Positions 17,543 through 26,110 of a stretch of 64,000 nt of DNA are shown one piece after another (position 1 is the stretch's first letter; the number at the start of each line of letters is the position of its first letter). The position numbers and the translations under genes are program-made. The notes under the pieces are model-generated. The model worked only from the letters and a program-made list of their open reading frames with translations. It had not been told where the DNA came from and made no database searches. The DNA comes from VGBV01 sp963813725 (lineage in GTDB: Bacteria > Actinomycetota > Thermoleophilia > Solirubrobacterales > 70-9), in NCBI GenBank assembly GCA_963813725.1, contig CAWFAI010000013.1:124001-188000 (forward strand). Direction: 5' to 3'.

Positions 17543-18712
17543 CTAGGGAGGCGGCGCGCCGAGCAGCACAGCGGCGGCGCCCGCGATGCCGCACGCGAGC
17601 AGCGTAAGCACGACGCCGAGCCGGAACGCGAGCAGCGACAGCGCCGCGGCGGCCAGGACTCCCCACTGCCACGGCTCGCTCAGCTCCATCGCAAGGGGAA
17701 TGGCGACGCCGATGATGGCGCCGATCGCGGCCGGGCCGGCGCCGCCCAGGAAGGCCTTGGCGGTCGCGTTCTGGCGAATCTGCTCGAAGTGCCGCGCCCC
17801 GAGCAGCACGAACAGGAAAGAGGGCGCGAACGCCACCGCCGTCGCGAGCAGCGCGCCGCCCACCCCGGCGGCCGCGTAGCCGACCACGGCGATCGTGTGG
17901 GTGACGGGCCCCGGCGTCACCTGGCCGAGCGCAACGGCGTTCAGGAACTCGGCGCCGGTCATCCACTCGTAGGTCTCGACCGCGTCGCGCTGCATCAGGG
18001 GCACGATCACGAAGCCGCCACCGTATGAGAGGGCACCGACCTTGAGCGCCACCCAGGCGAGCGCTCCGAGCCCGCCGGTGCCCGCGGCGATCGCCACCCC
18101 CAGCGGGATCAGCGGCCAGGCGTGCACGCCCGCCCCGCCCGGACGCGGCTCGGCGCGGCGGACGAGCACCTCGGCGATGCCGGCACCCAGCAGGGCCAGG
18201 GCGACCCAGGCGCCGAGAGTGGCGGCGGCCGCGAACCCGATCGCCGCGTAGACGGCCCAGCGCGTCAGCGAGGCGGCACGCTCGCGGCTGGGGGCCACCA
18301 GCCCCCATCCGGCATGGACCGCGACCGCCGCGACCGCCGCCCCGGCGCCGCCGCCCGCGCCCCGGACCCAGTCCGGCGGGGAGCCCAGGAAGAGCGCGGA
18401 GAGCGCGAGGATGAGGACGAGCCCGGGGATGATGAAGGCGAGCCCGCCCACCAGCGCGCCCGCGGTGCCCCGAAGGGACCAGGCCGAGAAGATGCAGAGC
18501 TGGGTGGACGCAGGGCCCGGCAGCAGGTTGCAGGTCGCGATCGCGTCCTCGAACCGGCTCGCCTGCATCCAGCCGCGCCTGTCCACGACCAGCTCCCGCA
18601 GCAGCGCGATATGGGCGGGTGGACCGCCGAACCCGAGCACGCCGATCCGCCCCCACTCGCGGGCGACGGTCAGCAAGGAGGGGGGATCGGGGCTGGAGCC
18701 CGCGGCGGCCAC
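17543..18712 (-). CDS. chrA: Chromate efflux transporter (long-chain CHR family)
   Basis: 389-aa membrane protein with two homologous CHR halves and about ten to twelve hydrophobic segments. Motifs: GVLGFGGPPAHIALL (about residues 25-39), ATCNLLPGPASTQL (about 60-73), and in the second half GALSYGGGFVIVPLM with NAVALGQVTPGPVTH. Such proteins export chromate using the proton gradient. GTG 18712 is the likely start. It diverges from rarA across 41 bp and converges with the YceI gene. Confidence 0.93.
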   Translation of the reverse strand: MAAAGSSPDPPSLLTVAREWGRIGVLGFGGPPAHIALLRELVVDRRGWMQASRFEDAIATCNLLPGPASTQLCIFSAWSLRGTAGALVGGLAFIIPGLVLILALSALFLGSPPDWVRGAGGGAGAAVAAVAVHAGWGLVAPSRERAASLTRWAVYAAIGFAAAATLGAWVALALLGAGIAEVLVRRAEPRPGGAGVHAWPLIPLGVAIAAGTGGLGALAWVALKVGALSYGGGFVIVPLMQRDAVETYEWMTGAEFLNAVALGQVTPGPVTHTIAVVGYAAAGVGGALLATAVAFAPSFLFVLLGARHFEQIRQNATAKAFLGGAGPAAIGAIIGVAIPLAMELSEPWQWGVLAAAALSLLAFRLGVVLTLLACGIAGAAAVLLGAPPP

Positions 18713-18753
18713 CGGCGCGCATTCTGCCGCCTCACCGCGCTCATACTTGTCTG

Positions 18754-20103
18754 GTGGCCGAGGAACGACTGTTCGAGACCGAGGCGTCGCCGTCCGCCCG
18801 GGCCGGCGCCGGTCCCGCCGCCCCGCTCGCGACGCGGATGCGCCCCCGCGAGCTGGACGAGTTCGTCGGCCAAGGCAGGCTGCTCGAACGCGGGTCGGCC
18901 CTCCGTGTCGCGATCGAATCCGGCGAGCCGCACAGCGCGGTCTTCTACGGGCCGCCGGGGACGGGCAAGACGACCCTGGCCCGGATCATCGCGGCGACTG
19001 CGTCGGGCGCCTTCGAGGAGCTCTCGGCCGTCAACGCCGGCCGACCCGAGGTGCGGCAGGTCATCGAGCGCGCCAGGGAACGCCGTGCGGCCGGCCGGCC
19101 GACGATCTTCTTCCTCGACGAGATCCACCGCTTCAACAAGGCCCAGCAGGACGCGCTGCTGCCGGCGGTGGAGGAGGGGCTGCTGACGCTGATCGGCGCC
19201 ACCACCGAGAACCCCTACTTCGAGGTCAACTCGGCGCTGCTCTCGCGCACCCAGATCTACGAGTTCCGTCCGCTCACCGACGAGGACATCGCCGCGCTCT
19301 TACGCCGCGCGCTCAGCGACGAGCGCGGCATCCCCGATCCGCTCGAGGTCTCCGGCGAAGCGCTCGAGATGCTCGCCGCGCGCGCCGGCGGGGATGCGCG
19401 CGTGGCGCTGGCGGCGCTGGAGCGGGCCGTCGAGGCGACCCGCGCGGAGGGCGGCGGCGAAGTGGGAATCGACGCCGTCGAGGACGCGCTGCAGCGCAAG
19501 GCCCTGCTCTACGACCGCGAGGGCGATCGCCACTACGACTACATCTCGGCCTGGATCAAGGCGACCCGGGGATCCGACGTGGACGCCTCGCTCTACTACC
19601 TCGCCGTGATGCTGGAGGGGGGCGAGGACCCGCGCTTCATCGCGCGGCGCATGGTCATCTTCGCCTCGGAGGACGTCGGCAACGCCGATCCGCAGGCGCT
19701 GCTGGTCGCGACCGCGGCCGCCCAGGCGGTGGACAGGGTGGGCCTGCCCGAGTGCGCGCTCAACCTGAGCCAGGCGGCCGCGTACCTGGCGCTGGCGCCG
19801 AAGTCGAACGCATCGACCACCGCGATCTCGCGCGCGATGGCGCACGTCCGCGAGCACGGGGCCGCCGAGCCGCCCCCCTATCTGCAGGACGCCCACTACC
19901 CCGGCGCCAAGCAGCTCGGCCGCGGGACGGGCTACCGCTATCCGCACGACGAGCCGGGCGCCGTCACCGACCAGCCCCTGGCGCCCGAGGCCCTCCGCGG
20001 CGAGCGCTTCTATGAGCCCAGCGACCGCGGCTTCGAAGCCGAGCTGCGCTCCCGCCTGGAGCGGCTGCGCGAGCGGCTCCGCGGGGACTCGCGTACCGAC
20101 TAG
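18754..20103 (+). CDS. rarA: Replication-associated recombination protein A (AAA+ ATPase)
   Basis: 449-aa RarA/MgsA clamp-loader-like ATPase acting at stalled replication forks. Walker A is GPPGTGKTTL (about 66-75) preceded by SAVFY, Walker B is IFFLDEIHRFNKAQQDALL, sensor 1 is GATTENPYFEVNSALLSR, and the C-terminal tetramerisation domain has LPECALNLSQAAAYLALAPKSN. I chose GTG 18754 because CATACT ends 6 nt upstream and homology starts right after; farther upstream in-frame codons lie inside chrA. The tail YEPSDRGFEAELRSRL is typical. Confidence 0.95.
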   Translation: MAEERLFETEASPSARAGAGPAAPLATRMRPRELDEFVGQGRLLERGSALRVAIESGEPHSAVFYGPPGTGKTTLARIIAATASGAFEELSAVNAGRPEVRQVIERARERRAAGRPTIFFLDEIHRFNKAQQDALLPAVEEGLLTLIGATTENPYFEVNSALLSRTQIYEFRPLTDEDIAALLRRALSDERGIPDPLEVSGEALEMLAARAGGDARVALAALERAVEATRAEGGGEVGIDAVEDALQRKALLYDREGDRHYDYISAWIKATRGSDVDASLYYLAVMLEGGEDPRFIARRMVIFASEDVGNADPQALLVATAAAQAVDRVGLPECALNLSQAAAYLALAPKSNASTTAISRAMAHVREHGAAEPPPYLQDAHYPGAKQLGRGTGYRYPHDEPGAVTDQPLAPEALRGERFYEPSDRGFEAELRSRLERLRERLRGDSRTD

Positions 20104-20192
20104 TGGAGCCAGGTTAAGGCCGTATTGCGCGCGCCGCCGAACCGGCGCCACCGCAACCTTCCCGGGAGGGCTGTGTTCTTGGGTCGTCTGAC

Positions 20193-20286
20193 GCTCCGGA
20201 CGCGAAGGTTCGCCGGAGCCGGCGCGTACAAAAGCCGGGGAGTGGACACCAGGGGGTCGGAAGCCAGGGGATTGCTTCCGGCCCCC
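20193..20286 (+). terminator. Paired strong hairpins downstream of rarA
   Basis: GCTCCGG (20193-20199) pairs with CCGGAGC (20213-20219). Further on, GGGGGTCGGAAGC (20252-20264) pairs with GCTTCCGGCCCCC (20274-20286) in a 13-bp stem with one G-U pair and a 9-nt loop; it is followed by ACATTCTT. The second is the best intrinsic-terminator candidate in the window. Being 150 bp past rarA, the pair could also be a small structured RNA. Confidence 0.5.
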
Positions 20287-20321
20287 ACATTCTTCCGGGG
20301 GGCGTTTTGGGGGAGACGGAA

Positions 20322-20367
20322 GAGGGGCCTCTGGCGGGGGGCCCCTCCTCTGCGCTGCCCCTAGAAT
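20322..20367 (+). promoter_or_regulatory. Hairpin and -10 box before the aldehyde dehydrogenase
   Basis: GAGGGGCC (20322-20329) and GGCCCCTC (20340-20347) form a perfect 8-bp inverted repeat across the expected -35 position. TAGAAT at 20362-20367 is a good -10 box lying 8 nt before the ATG, so the transcript would be nearly leaderless. The repeat could be an operator; no -35 consensus is visible. Confidence 0.5.
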
Positions 20368-20375
20368 CGGCCGCG

Positions 20376-22004
20376 ATGGCAGCCACCGCGAAGACCAAGG
20401 CCAAGTCGGGCTCGAAGGCCAAGTCGAACGACAAGCCGAAGCCCGCGCTGGAGTCCTTCAACCCGGCCAGCGGCGAGCTGGTCGGGACCGTGGAGACGAT
20501 CGCCCCGGCCAAGGTGCAGGACGTCGTCGACGACGTCGCCGAGGTGCAGCCCTTCTGGGCGCAGCTCTCGCTGGACGATCGCGCGCGCTACATGCGCCGC
20601 GCCGCCGACGTGCTGCTGGACGAGATCGACGAGCTGGCCGAGCTGCTGACCCGCGAGCAGGGCAAGCCCCGGGTCGAGAGCTACACGATGGAGCTGCTGC
20701 CCACGGTGGACGCCCTCAAGTGGATCGCCGACGAGGGTCCGGACATCCTCGCCGACGAGCGGCTGCCGATGCCGCAGGCCTTTCTGAAGACGAAGCGGTC
20801 GAAACTCGTATACGAGCCGCTCGGCGTGGTCGGCGTGATCGCGCCCTGGAACTATCCGTGGTCGATCCCCTTCGGCGAGGTCGCGATCGCGCTGATGGCC
20901 GGAAACGGCGTGGTGCTGAAGCCCGCCAGCCTCACCCCCATGATCGGCGAGCGGATCCGCATGGTGTTCGAGAAGGCGGGCTTCCCCGAGGGCCTGGTGC
21001 GCACGGTGCACGGCGGCGGACGCATCGGGGACGCGCTGGTGAAGTCATCGGCGCAGAAGATCTTCTTCACCGGCTCCGTGGACGTCGGCTACAAGGTCGG
21101 CGCCGCTGCCGCCAAGCGGATGAAGGGCGCGGTGCTGGAGCTGGGAGGCAAGGACCCCCAGATCGTCTGCGCCGACGCCGACCTGGCGAACGCCATCTCG
21201 GGCGCGGTCTGGGGCGGCTTCGCAAACGCCGGCCAGACCTGCTCCGGGATCGAGCGGGTGTACGTGCACCGCGACGTCTCCGACCGCTTCATCGAGGGCG
21301 TCGTGCGCGAGACCGAGCGCCTCACCGTCGGCGACCCGCTGGAGTGGTCCACCGAGATCGGGCCGATGGTCTCCGACGAGCAGGCGGACATCGTCATGGA
21401 CCTTGTGGACGACGCCGTCAAGAGCGGCGCGGACAAGCGCACCGGCGGCCGGGTGAAGGTCAAGGGAATGAAGGGCAGCTTCATCGCGCCGATCGTGCTG
21501 ACCGCCGTCACCCACGAGATGCGGATCATGAGGGAGGAGATCTTCGGCCCGGTGCTGCCGATCGTGGCCGTTGACAGCGAGGAGCAGGCGGTCGAGCTGG
21601 CCAACGACTCGGACTTCGGCCTCGGCGCCAGCGTCTGGACGACCGACCGCGCCAAGGGAGAGCGGATCGCCCGCCGCATCCAGTCGGGGATGGTCTGGAT
21701 CAACGACCACTCCTTCTCGCACGGCGCCTGCCAGTGCGCCTGGGGCGGGGTCAAGGACTCGGGTCTTGGCCGCTCGCACTCCAAGTTCGGCTTCTACGAG
21801 TGCGTCAACATCAAGCTGGTGAGCTGGGAGCCGGGCTGGACCCGCGACTTCTGGTGGCAGCCGTATGACCGCGACCTGGGCCAGGCGATCCGCTCGTCAG
21901 CCCAACTGCTCTACGGACGCAACGGCAAGCGCCTGGAGGCCCTCCGGGAGGGGGCCGGCGCGCTCGCCAGGGTCGGGCGAAAGACCCTGCAAAAGGGCAA
22001 ATAG
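20376..22004 (+). CDS. NAD(P)-dependent aldehyde dehydrogenase
   Basis: 542-aa ALDH superfamily enzyme oxidising an aldehyde to its acid. It has a lysine-rich N-terminal extension (AKTKAKSGSKAKSNDK, about residues 3-20) absent from typical members. The fold has APWNYPWSIPFGEVAIALMAGN (cofactor/substrate pocket), FTGSVDVGYKVG, LELGGKDPQIV with the general base Glu, and NAGQTCSGIERVYV with the catalytic Cys. REEIFGPVLPI is in the C-terminal part. It resembles the succinate-semialdehyde/acyl-aldehyde group; the substrate cannot be told. The ATG lies 8 nt after TAGAAT. The gene is monocistronic. Confidence 0.92.
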   Translation: MAATAKTKAKSGSKAKSNDKPKPALESFNPASGELVGTVETIAPAKVQDVVDDVAEVQPFWAQLSLDDRARYMRRAADVLLDEIDELAELLTREQGKPRVESYTMELLPTVDALKWIADEGPDILADERLPMPQAFLKTKRSKLVYEPLGVVGVIAPWNYPWSIPFGEVAIALMAGNGVVLKPASLTPMIGERIRMVFEKAGFPEGLVRTVHGGGRIGDALVKSSAQKIFFTGSVDVGYKVGAAAAKRMKGAVLELGGKDPQIVCADADLANAISGAVWGGFANAGQTCSGIERVYVHRDVSDRFIEGVVRETERLTVGDPLEWSTEIGPMVSDEQADIVMDLVDDAVKSGADKRTGGRVKVKGMKGSFIAPIVLTAVTHEMRIMREEIFGPVLPIVAVDSEEQAVELANDSDFGLGASVWTTDRAKGERIARRIQSGMVWINDHSFSHGACQCAWGGVKDSGLGRSHSKFGFYECVNIKLVSWEPGWTRDFWWQPYDRDLGQAIRSSAQLLYGRNGKRLEALREGAGALARVGRKTLQKGK

Positions 22005-22058
22005 CCGTCCGCTTCGCCGTCTGGCGGCTGTTGTAAATCTCAATGCTGGCCGACCTAG

Positions 22059-22074
22059 ACCAACGAAAGTTGGT
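22059..22074 (+). other. GAAA-tetraloop hairpin in the 5' region of the secreted-protein gene
   Basis: ACCAAC, loop GAAA, then GTTGGT form a 6-bp stem capped by a stable GNRA tetraloop, 14 nt before GTG 22089. It may stabilise the mRNA or be a protein-binding site. A Shine-Dalgarno is not obvious. The role is unknown. Confidence 0.35.
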
Positions 22075-22088
22075 ATCCACCCGCCTTC

Positions 22089-23030
22089 GTGTTTTCGCCC
22101 CTACCCACAATTCAGAGGTTGCTGCTCGTCGCCGGGTCGCTGTTCGCGATCGTCCTGGCGCTGTTCGCCCAGCACCTGCTGGGCGACCGCGCCGACGCCG
22201 CCACCGCCGGCGCCTCTGAGTCCACCGCCGCCGGCGCGAAGCAGCCCGTCGCCACCACGGCGGGCAGGGGCGTTCGGATGGTGACCCGCAAGTTCAAGAT
22301 GAGCCGGCCCAACCAGAAGCGCCGGCTGGTGGTCCGCTGCCCGAACAACAGGTGGCCGATGGGCGGCGGTGTGAAGACGAACCCGCCCCTGAGCGCAGGC
22401 GGCGAGGGGGTCTATCCGCACTCCTACGAGCGCCTCGGCGTGCAGGGCGGCTTCCACACGACGCCGGTGCTCTGGGACCCCACCCCGCGCAACACCCAGC
22501 GCCGTACCGTGAAGCTGCAGGTGATGTGCGGGCGCAAGCTGGGCAAGGTGACGCCGCCGCACAGCACCAAGTACGTGAAGCCCGGCAAGACGAAGACGGT
22601 CATCGCCACCTGCCCGGGCCGCCGGCATCTGTTCGGCGGAGGCTTTCAGCGCACCGACTTCATCTCCCGCGGCGGCAACTTCGTCACCGAGTCGCACGCG
22701 ATCTCGAGCAAGTCCTGGAAGGTGGTCGCCCACGCGTTCGGCAACTTCGGCGGCGAGATCACCGCGATCGCCTACTGCGTCCGCAGCAGGCGGCCGCTGC
22801 TGAGCGAGGTCTCGGCCTCGACCACGATCGCGAGGGGCCAGGTCGGTACGGCGAGGACTCCGCCCTGCCCCGGCAAGCGGCGCCTCGTCTACGGAGGCTT
22901 CACCAGCTCGCCGTCCGGATCGATGTTCATGGCCGACGGCCACTTCAAGCGCGACGGGTCCTGGTCGACCTCGGCCTTCAACAATTTCGGGCCGACCGCC
23001 ACCCTGACCGCCCACGGCTACTGCCTCTAG
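22089..23030 (+). CDS. Secreted protein with three Cys-containing repeats
   Basis: 313 aa. An N-terminal hydrophobic segment (about residues 9-28; RLLLVAGSLFAIVLALFA) is a signal peptide or anchor, followed by an Ala/Ser/Thr-rich linker. The rest holds three units that each start with a Cys after a hydrophobic strand (VVRCPNNRWPMGGG, IATCPGRRHLFGGGF, PPCPGKRRLVYGGF) and end in a second Cys (QVMCGR, IAYCVR, HGYCL). The units resemble beta-rich domains with one disulfide each. I do not recognise a function. GTG start; a small hairpin precedes it. Confidence 0.8.
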   Translation: MFSPLPTIQRLLLVAGSLFAIVLALFAQHLLGDRADAATAGASESTAAGAKQPVATTAGRGVRMVTRKFKMSRPNQKRRLVVRCPNNRWPMGGGVKTNPPLSAGGEGVYPHSYERLGVQGGFHTTPVLWDPTPRNTQRRTVKLQVMCGRKLGKVTPPHSTKYVKPGKTKTVIATCPGRRHLFGGGFQRTDFISRGGNFVTESHAISSKSWKVVAHAFGNFGGEITAIAYCVRSRRPLLSEVSASTTIARGQVGTARTPPCPGKRRLVYGGFTSSPSGSMFMADGHFKRDGSWSTSAFNNFGPTATLTAHGYCL

Positions 23031-23057
23031 GCGCGGCCCGCGCGAGGCCCCCGGAGC

Positions 23058-23735
23058 CTAGGGGGTCGCCTTCGCCCGGAAGCGGACGTGCATGTGGTCG
23101 TCGTGGTAGATCAGGCGCTGCACCCGGCGCCCGCGCTGCGATCCACGGTGGCCGAGGCCGGTGGCGGGACCGACGAAGACGTAGACGGCGCCGGCCTTGA
23201 CGAAGCGCCGAACCAGGTCGCGCGCGAGGGCGCCGTCGATCTGGGAGACCGCGGTGATCGAGCGCTCCCGCCGGTCCTCGCGGGGGTAGTAGAGGTCGAC
23301 GTCCAGCCCGTTCTGGTGGGAGGCATGGCCGAGGCCGCCGTAGCGGCGGCCGAAGGGGCCGCCGTTGGGACGGCTGATGTCGGCGATGCCCACCCGCGCG
23401 GCCTCCGGGTGCGCGGCGCGGAAGGCGCCCAGCACGTCCAGGAGCGCCCTGATCGTGCTGTCGGCCCCCCAGCGCCGCCATGGGCGGTTCGGCCGCCGCT
23501 CCGTGATCGGGTCCCAGGTGAAGAAGTCCTCCCCTTCGGCCGGCAGCTGCACCCCCCGGATCAGGAAGCCGTCGTTGGTGGCGCCCACCGCGAGCGACTT
23601 GCGCCACACGATCGGGCCCTCGTCGATCTGCTCGATCGCCGAGCTCGGCCCCGCGGGCGACTCGCTCTGAGCGTGCGCGAGCGCTCCCCCGAGCACAAGC
23701 GGGGCAAGCACCAGCGTTGCAAGCAGGGCCCGCAC
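23058..23735 (-). CDS. MepA-like (M74/LAS-type) murein endopeptidase, secreted
   Basis: About 225 aa with a signal peptide (MRALLATLVLAPLVLGGALAHA). The zinc site typical of LAS peptidases is visible as HASHQNGLDVDLYYPR and HDDHMHVRF; VGIADISRPNGGPFG lies before it. Such enzymes cut peptidoglycan cross-links. I chose GTG 23735 rather than TTG 23756 because TACCAT lies 8 nt upstream and the signal peptide begins there. It converges with the secreted-protein gene and diverges from ccmA. Confidence 0.85.
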   Translation of the reverse strand: MRALLATLVLAPLVLGGALAHAQSESPAGPSSAIEQIDEGPIVWRKSLAVGATNDGFLIRGVQLPAEGEDFFTWDPITERRPNRPWRRWGADSTIRALLDVLGAFRAAHPEAARVGIADISRPNGGPFGRRYGGLGHASHQNGLDVDLYYPREDRRERSITAVSQIDGALARDLVRRFVKAGAVYVFVGPATGLGHRGSQRGRRVQRLIYHDDHMHVRFRAKATP

Positions 23736-23799
23736 CGGAGCCGATGGTAGGTGCAAGGCGTCGGCCCGGCGGGGCGGCCGCTGTCGCTAGCTTTGCCCG

Positions 23800-24420
23800 A
23801 TGCCCGAGCGCGCGATCGAGCTGCGGGGGCTGCGCCGCGAGTTCGGCGAGCGCGCCGCGCTGTCGGGCATCGACCTCGAGCTGGATGCGGGCCGGACCCT
23901 GGCCGTGCTGGGCCGCAACGGGTCGGGCAAGACGACGCTCCTGCGGGTCCTGGCCGGCCTGCTGCGCCCGAGCGGCGGCGAGGCGGCCGTCCTGGGATGC
24001 CCGCTGCCTGCCGAGACCTGGCGCCTGCGCGGCCGCGTCGGCTTCCTGGGCCACTCCCCCTCGCTCTACCGCGACCTGACCCCGCGCGAGAACCTGCGGC
24101 TGGCGGCGCGGCTGCACGGGCTGGGCGAGGCGGGCGAGGGACGGATCGAGCGGCTGCTGGCCGCCGTGGGGATGGCCGCGCGCGCCGACGACCGCGTCGC
24201 CGAGCTCTCGGCCGGGATGGCCCAGCGCATCGCCGCCTGCATGGCGGTCCTGCACGAGCCCGAGCTGCTCCTGCTGGACGAGCCCGACTCCCACCTGGAC
24301 GCCGAGGCCCGCGAGCTTGTCGGCTCGCTGACCGGTCCCGCCGCCGGGCGCACCCGGGTGCTGGTCAGCCACGACCGTGAGCGCGCCCTGGGCGAAGCCG
24401 ACGCGGCGCTGGAGCTGTGA
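23800..24420 (+). CDS. ccmA: Haem exporter ATP-binding protein CcmA
   Basis: 206-aa ABC ATPase of the cytochrome c maturation system. Walker A GRNGSGKTTL (about 45-54), a modified signature ELSAGMAQR (about 139-147), Walker B LLLLDEPDSHLD. It works with CcmB in the release of holo-CcmE. Compact size and the following ccmB, ccmC and ccmD identify it. The ATG lies 6 nt after TAGCTT, so the operon mRNA is probably leaderless. Confidence 0.88.
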   Translation: MPERAIELRGLRREFGERAALSGIDLELDAGRTLAVLGRNGSGKTTLLRVLAGLLRPSGGEAAVLGCPLPAETWRLRGRVGFLGHSPSLYRDLTPRENLRLAARLHGLGEAGEGRIERLLAAVGMAARADDRVAELSAGMAQRIAACMAVLHEPELLLLDEPDSHLDAEARELVGSLTGPAAGRTRVLVSHDRERALGEADAALEL

Positions 24421-25106
24421 TGAGGGACGCGCACGCGAGGGACGCCTACCTGGCCCTGCTGGGCAAGGACCTGCGGGTGGAGCTGCGAACACTGCGGTCG
24501 CTGCCCGCGATGGCGCTGTTCGCGGTCACCACCTTCGTCATCTTCCGCTTCGGCCTGGACCGCACCGAGCTCGAGGGTGGGCTGGCCGCCGGAGTGCTGG
24601 TGGTGACCCTGCTGTTCGCGGCCATCCTCGCGGTCAACCGCCTGTTCGTGGCCGAGCGCGAGGAGGGTGGCTTCGAGCTGATCCGCCTGGCCCCGCTTGA
24701 CCGCACGGTGCTGTTCGCCGCCAAATCGTCGGCGCTGTTCATCTATCTGTGCGCGCTGGAGCTGGTCGCGGTCCCGATCTTCGGGCTCTTCTTCCTCGAC
24801 TCGGCGGCGGCGCTGGCGCCGCTGGTGCCTGTGCTGCTGCTGGCGAACGCGGGGCTCGCCGTCACGGGCACGCTGATCTCGACGATCGCGACCATGTCGA
24901 GCGCCCGCGACCTGCTGGCGCCGCTGATCCTGTTGCCGCTGCTGGTGCCGCTGGTGATCGCCGCCGCCAACGCTGCCGAGCCGCTGCTGCGCGAGGGTGG
25001 CCCTGAATACGACAAGTTCGGCACCTGGCTGGGCGTGCTCGGCCTCTACGATCTGGTGTTCGCGCTGGTCGGCTACGCGGTCTTCGACTTCCTGCTCGAG
25101 GACTAG
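24417..25106 (+). CDS. ccmB: Haem exporter membrane protein CcmB
   Basis: 229-aa polytopic protein with about six hydrophobic segments. Typical CcmB features: KDLRVELRTLRSLPAMALFAVTTFVIF at the N-terminus and AEREEGGFELIRLAPLDRTVLFAAKSSALF (about 75-104). It forms the membrane part of the CcmAB transporter. The start overlaps the ccmA stop (GTG 24417 or ATG 24420). Confidence 0.9.
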   Translation: MMRDAHARDAYLALLGKDLRVELRTLRSLPAMALFAVTTFVIFRFGLDRTELEGGLAAGVLVVTLLFAAILAVNRLFVAEREEGGFELIRLAPLDRTVLFAAKSSALFIYLCALELVAVPIFGLFFLDSAAALAPLVPVLLLANAGLAVTGTLISTIATMSSARDLLAPLILLPLLVPLVIAAANAAEPLLREGGPEYDKFGTWLGVLGLYDLVFALVGYAVFDFLLED

Positions 25107-25133
25107 GCCTCCGGCACGGACCATGGAAACGAG

Positions 25134-25892
25134 ATGACCGCTCCTTCCCTGCGCACGCTGTCAATCGCCACGGCCGCGACCCTGATCGCCGGCTACGCCC
25201 TGGCCTTCTTCTACGCGCCGCTGGAAGCCGAGGGGTTCATCCAGAAGATCTTCTACCTGCACGTGCCGCTGGCGATCGTCGCCCTGGTCGGCTTCGTGGT
25301 CGCCGCGGTGCTCGCGATCATGCACCTGCGGACGAACGACCCGCGCTGGGATGCGCGCTCCTACGTGGCGATCCACATGTCGGTCATCTTCGGCATCGGG
25401 GCGCTGCTGACGGGCGCGCTCTGGGCGAAGGGGCAGTGGGGCGTGTGGTGGGAATGGCGGGAGCCGACCCTTGTCAGCTTCCTGATCGTGTTCCTGCTGT
25501 ACGCCACGTACTACCCGCTGCGCTACGCGGTCGAGGACCGCGACCGCCAGGCGCGCTACGCATCGGTCTTCGCGATCACCGCCGGTGCCTTCATCCCGCT
25601 CAACTTCATGGCGGTGCGCCTTGCCGAGCCCTTCATCCACCCGCGCACCTTCTCCTCGACCGGCGGCCTGCCGGGCGAGATGCTGCTCGCCTTCCTCGTC
25701 TGCCTGGTGGGGATGGCGCTGCTGTGGGTATCGCTGGTCCGCTTTGAGCTGGACGCCAAGGGCGCCGCCGCGGACCTGGCGCGCCTGCGCCGCGCCCTGG
25801 AGCCGACCGAGGCGCCGGCCCCGTCTCGCCGCACCGTGGCGCCCGTCAACGTCACCGCCCAGTCGGGGCCGCCGCCGGAGGGCGGGCGATGA
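25134..25892 (+). CDS. ccmC: Haem handling protein CcmC (tryptophan-rich motif)
   Basis: 252-aa membrane protein of the haem-handling family with the WWD-type motif WGVWWEWREPTL (about residues 102-113) and His residues in HVPLAIV and HMSVIF that could ligate haem. It transfers haem to CcmE. About six helices, then a cytoplasmic tail (LEPTEAPAPSRRTVAPV). It follows ccmB by 27 bp and its stop overlaps the ccmD ATG. The CcmE, CcmF and CcmH genes are not in this window. Confidence 0.9.
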   Translation: MTAPSLRTLSIATAATLIAGYALAFFYAPLEAEGFIQKIFYLHVPLAIVALVGFVVAAVLAIMHLRTNDPRWDARSYVAIHMSVIFGIGALLTGALWAKGQWGVWWEWREPTLVSFLIVFLLYATYYPLRYAVEDRDRQARYASVFAITAGAFIPLNFMAVRLAEPFIHPRTFSSTGGLPGEMLLAFLVCLVGMALLWVSLVRFELDAKGAAADLARLRRALEPTEAPAPSRRTVAPVNVTAQSGPPPEGGR

Positions 25893-26050
25893 CCCCGCTG
25901 CTGGCGTTGGAGTCCGGCGAGGGCTACGTCGCGGGCGCCTACCTCGCCTTCCTGGCGCTGCTGCTGATCTACGTCGCGATCATGGCCGGCAAGCTGGGTC
26001 GCATCCAGCGCGGCATCCGCGAGCTCGCAGACCGGGCGGAGAAGCGGTGA
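25889..26050 (+). CDS. ccmD: CcmD-like small membrane protein (53 aa)
   Basis: ATG 25889 overlaps the ccmC stop (ATGA). The product starts MTPLLALESGEGYVAGAY, has one membrane helix (LAFLALLLIYVAIMAGKLGRI) and a charged C-terminal tail (RELADRAEKR). Position, size and topology match CcmD, which stabilises the CcmABC complex. Its TGA (26048-26050) is overlapped by the GTG of the first minicistron. Confidence 0.78.
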   Translation: MTPLLALESGEGYVAGAYLAFLALLLIYVAIMAGKLGRIQRGIRELADRAEKR

Positions 26051-26110
26051 GCGGCCGGGCCACATCTACGGAGCCCGCATGAGCGTCCGGCCCACATCTA
26101 CGGAGCCCGC
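26047..26110 (+). repeat. 32-bp tandem repeat making two overlapping 11-codon minicistrons before hemA
   Basis: Two copies of a 32-bp unit (26047-26078 and 26079-26110) differ at three positions and share CCACATCTACGGAGCCCGC. Copy 1 begins GTGAGCGGCC, copy 2 ATGAGCGTCC, and hemA itself ATGAGCGGCC, so the unit looks like a duplicated hemA start. Each copy is an 11-codon ORF (MS-R-TSTEPA) whose TGA overlaps the next ATG as ATGA. This gives a ccmD, mini, mini, hemA chain of overlapping stops and starts. Confidence 0.8.

Noticed and set aside
22101..23015. Open frame antisense to the secreted Cys-repeat protein
   Set aside because: Shadow of the plus-strand gene; composition Arg/Ala/Gly-rich, no motif, no ribosome site.
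26047..26110. Riboswitch before hemA
   Set aside because: The sequence is a simple 32-bp tandem duplication with small ORFs; no conserved aptamer elements are visible.
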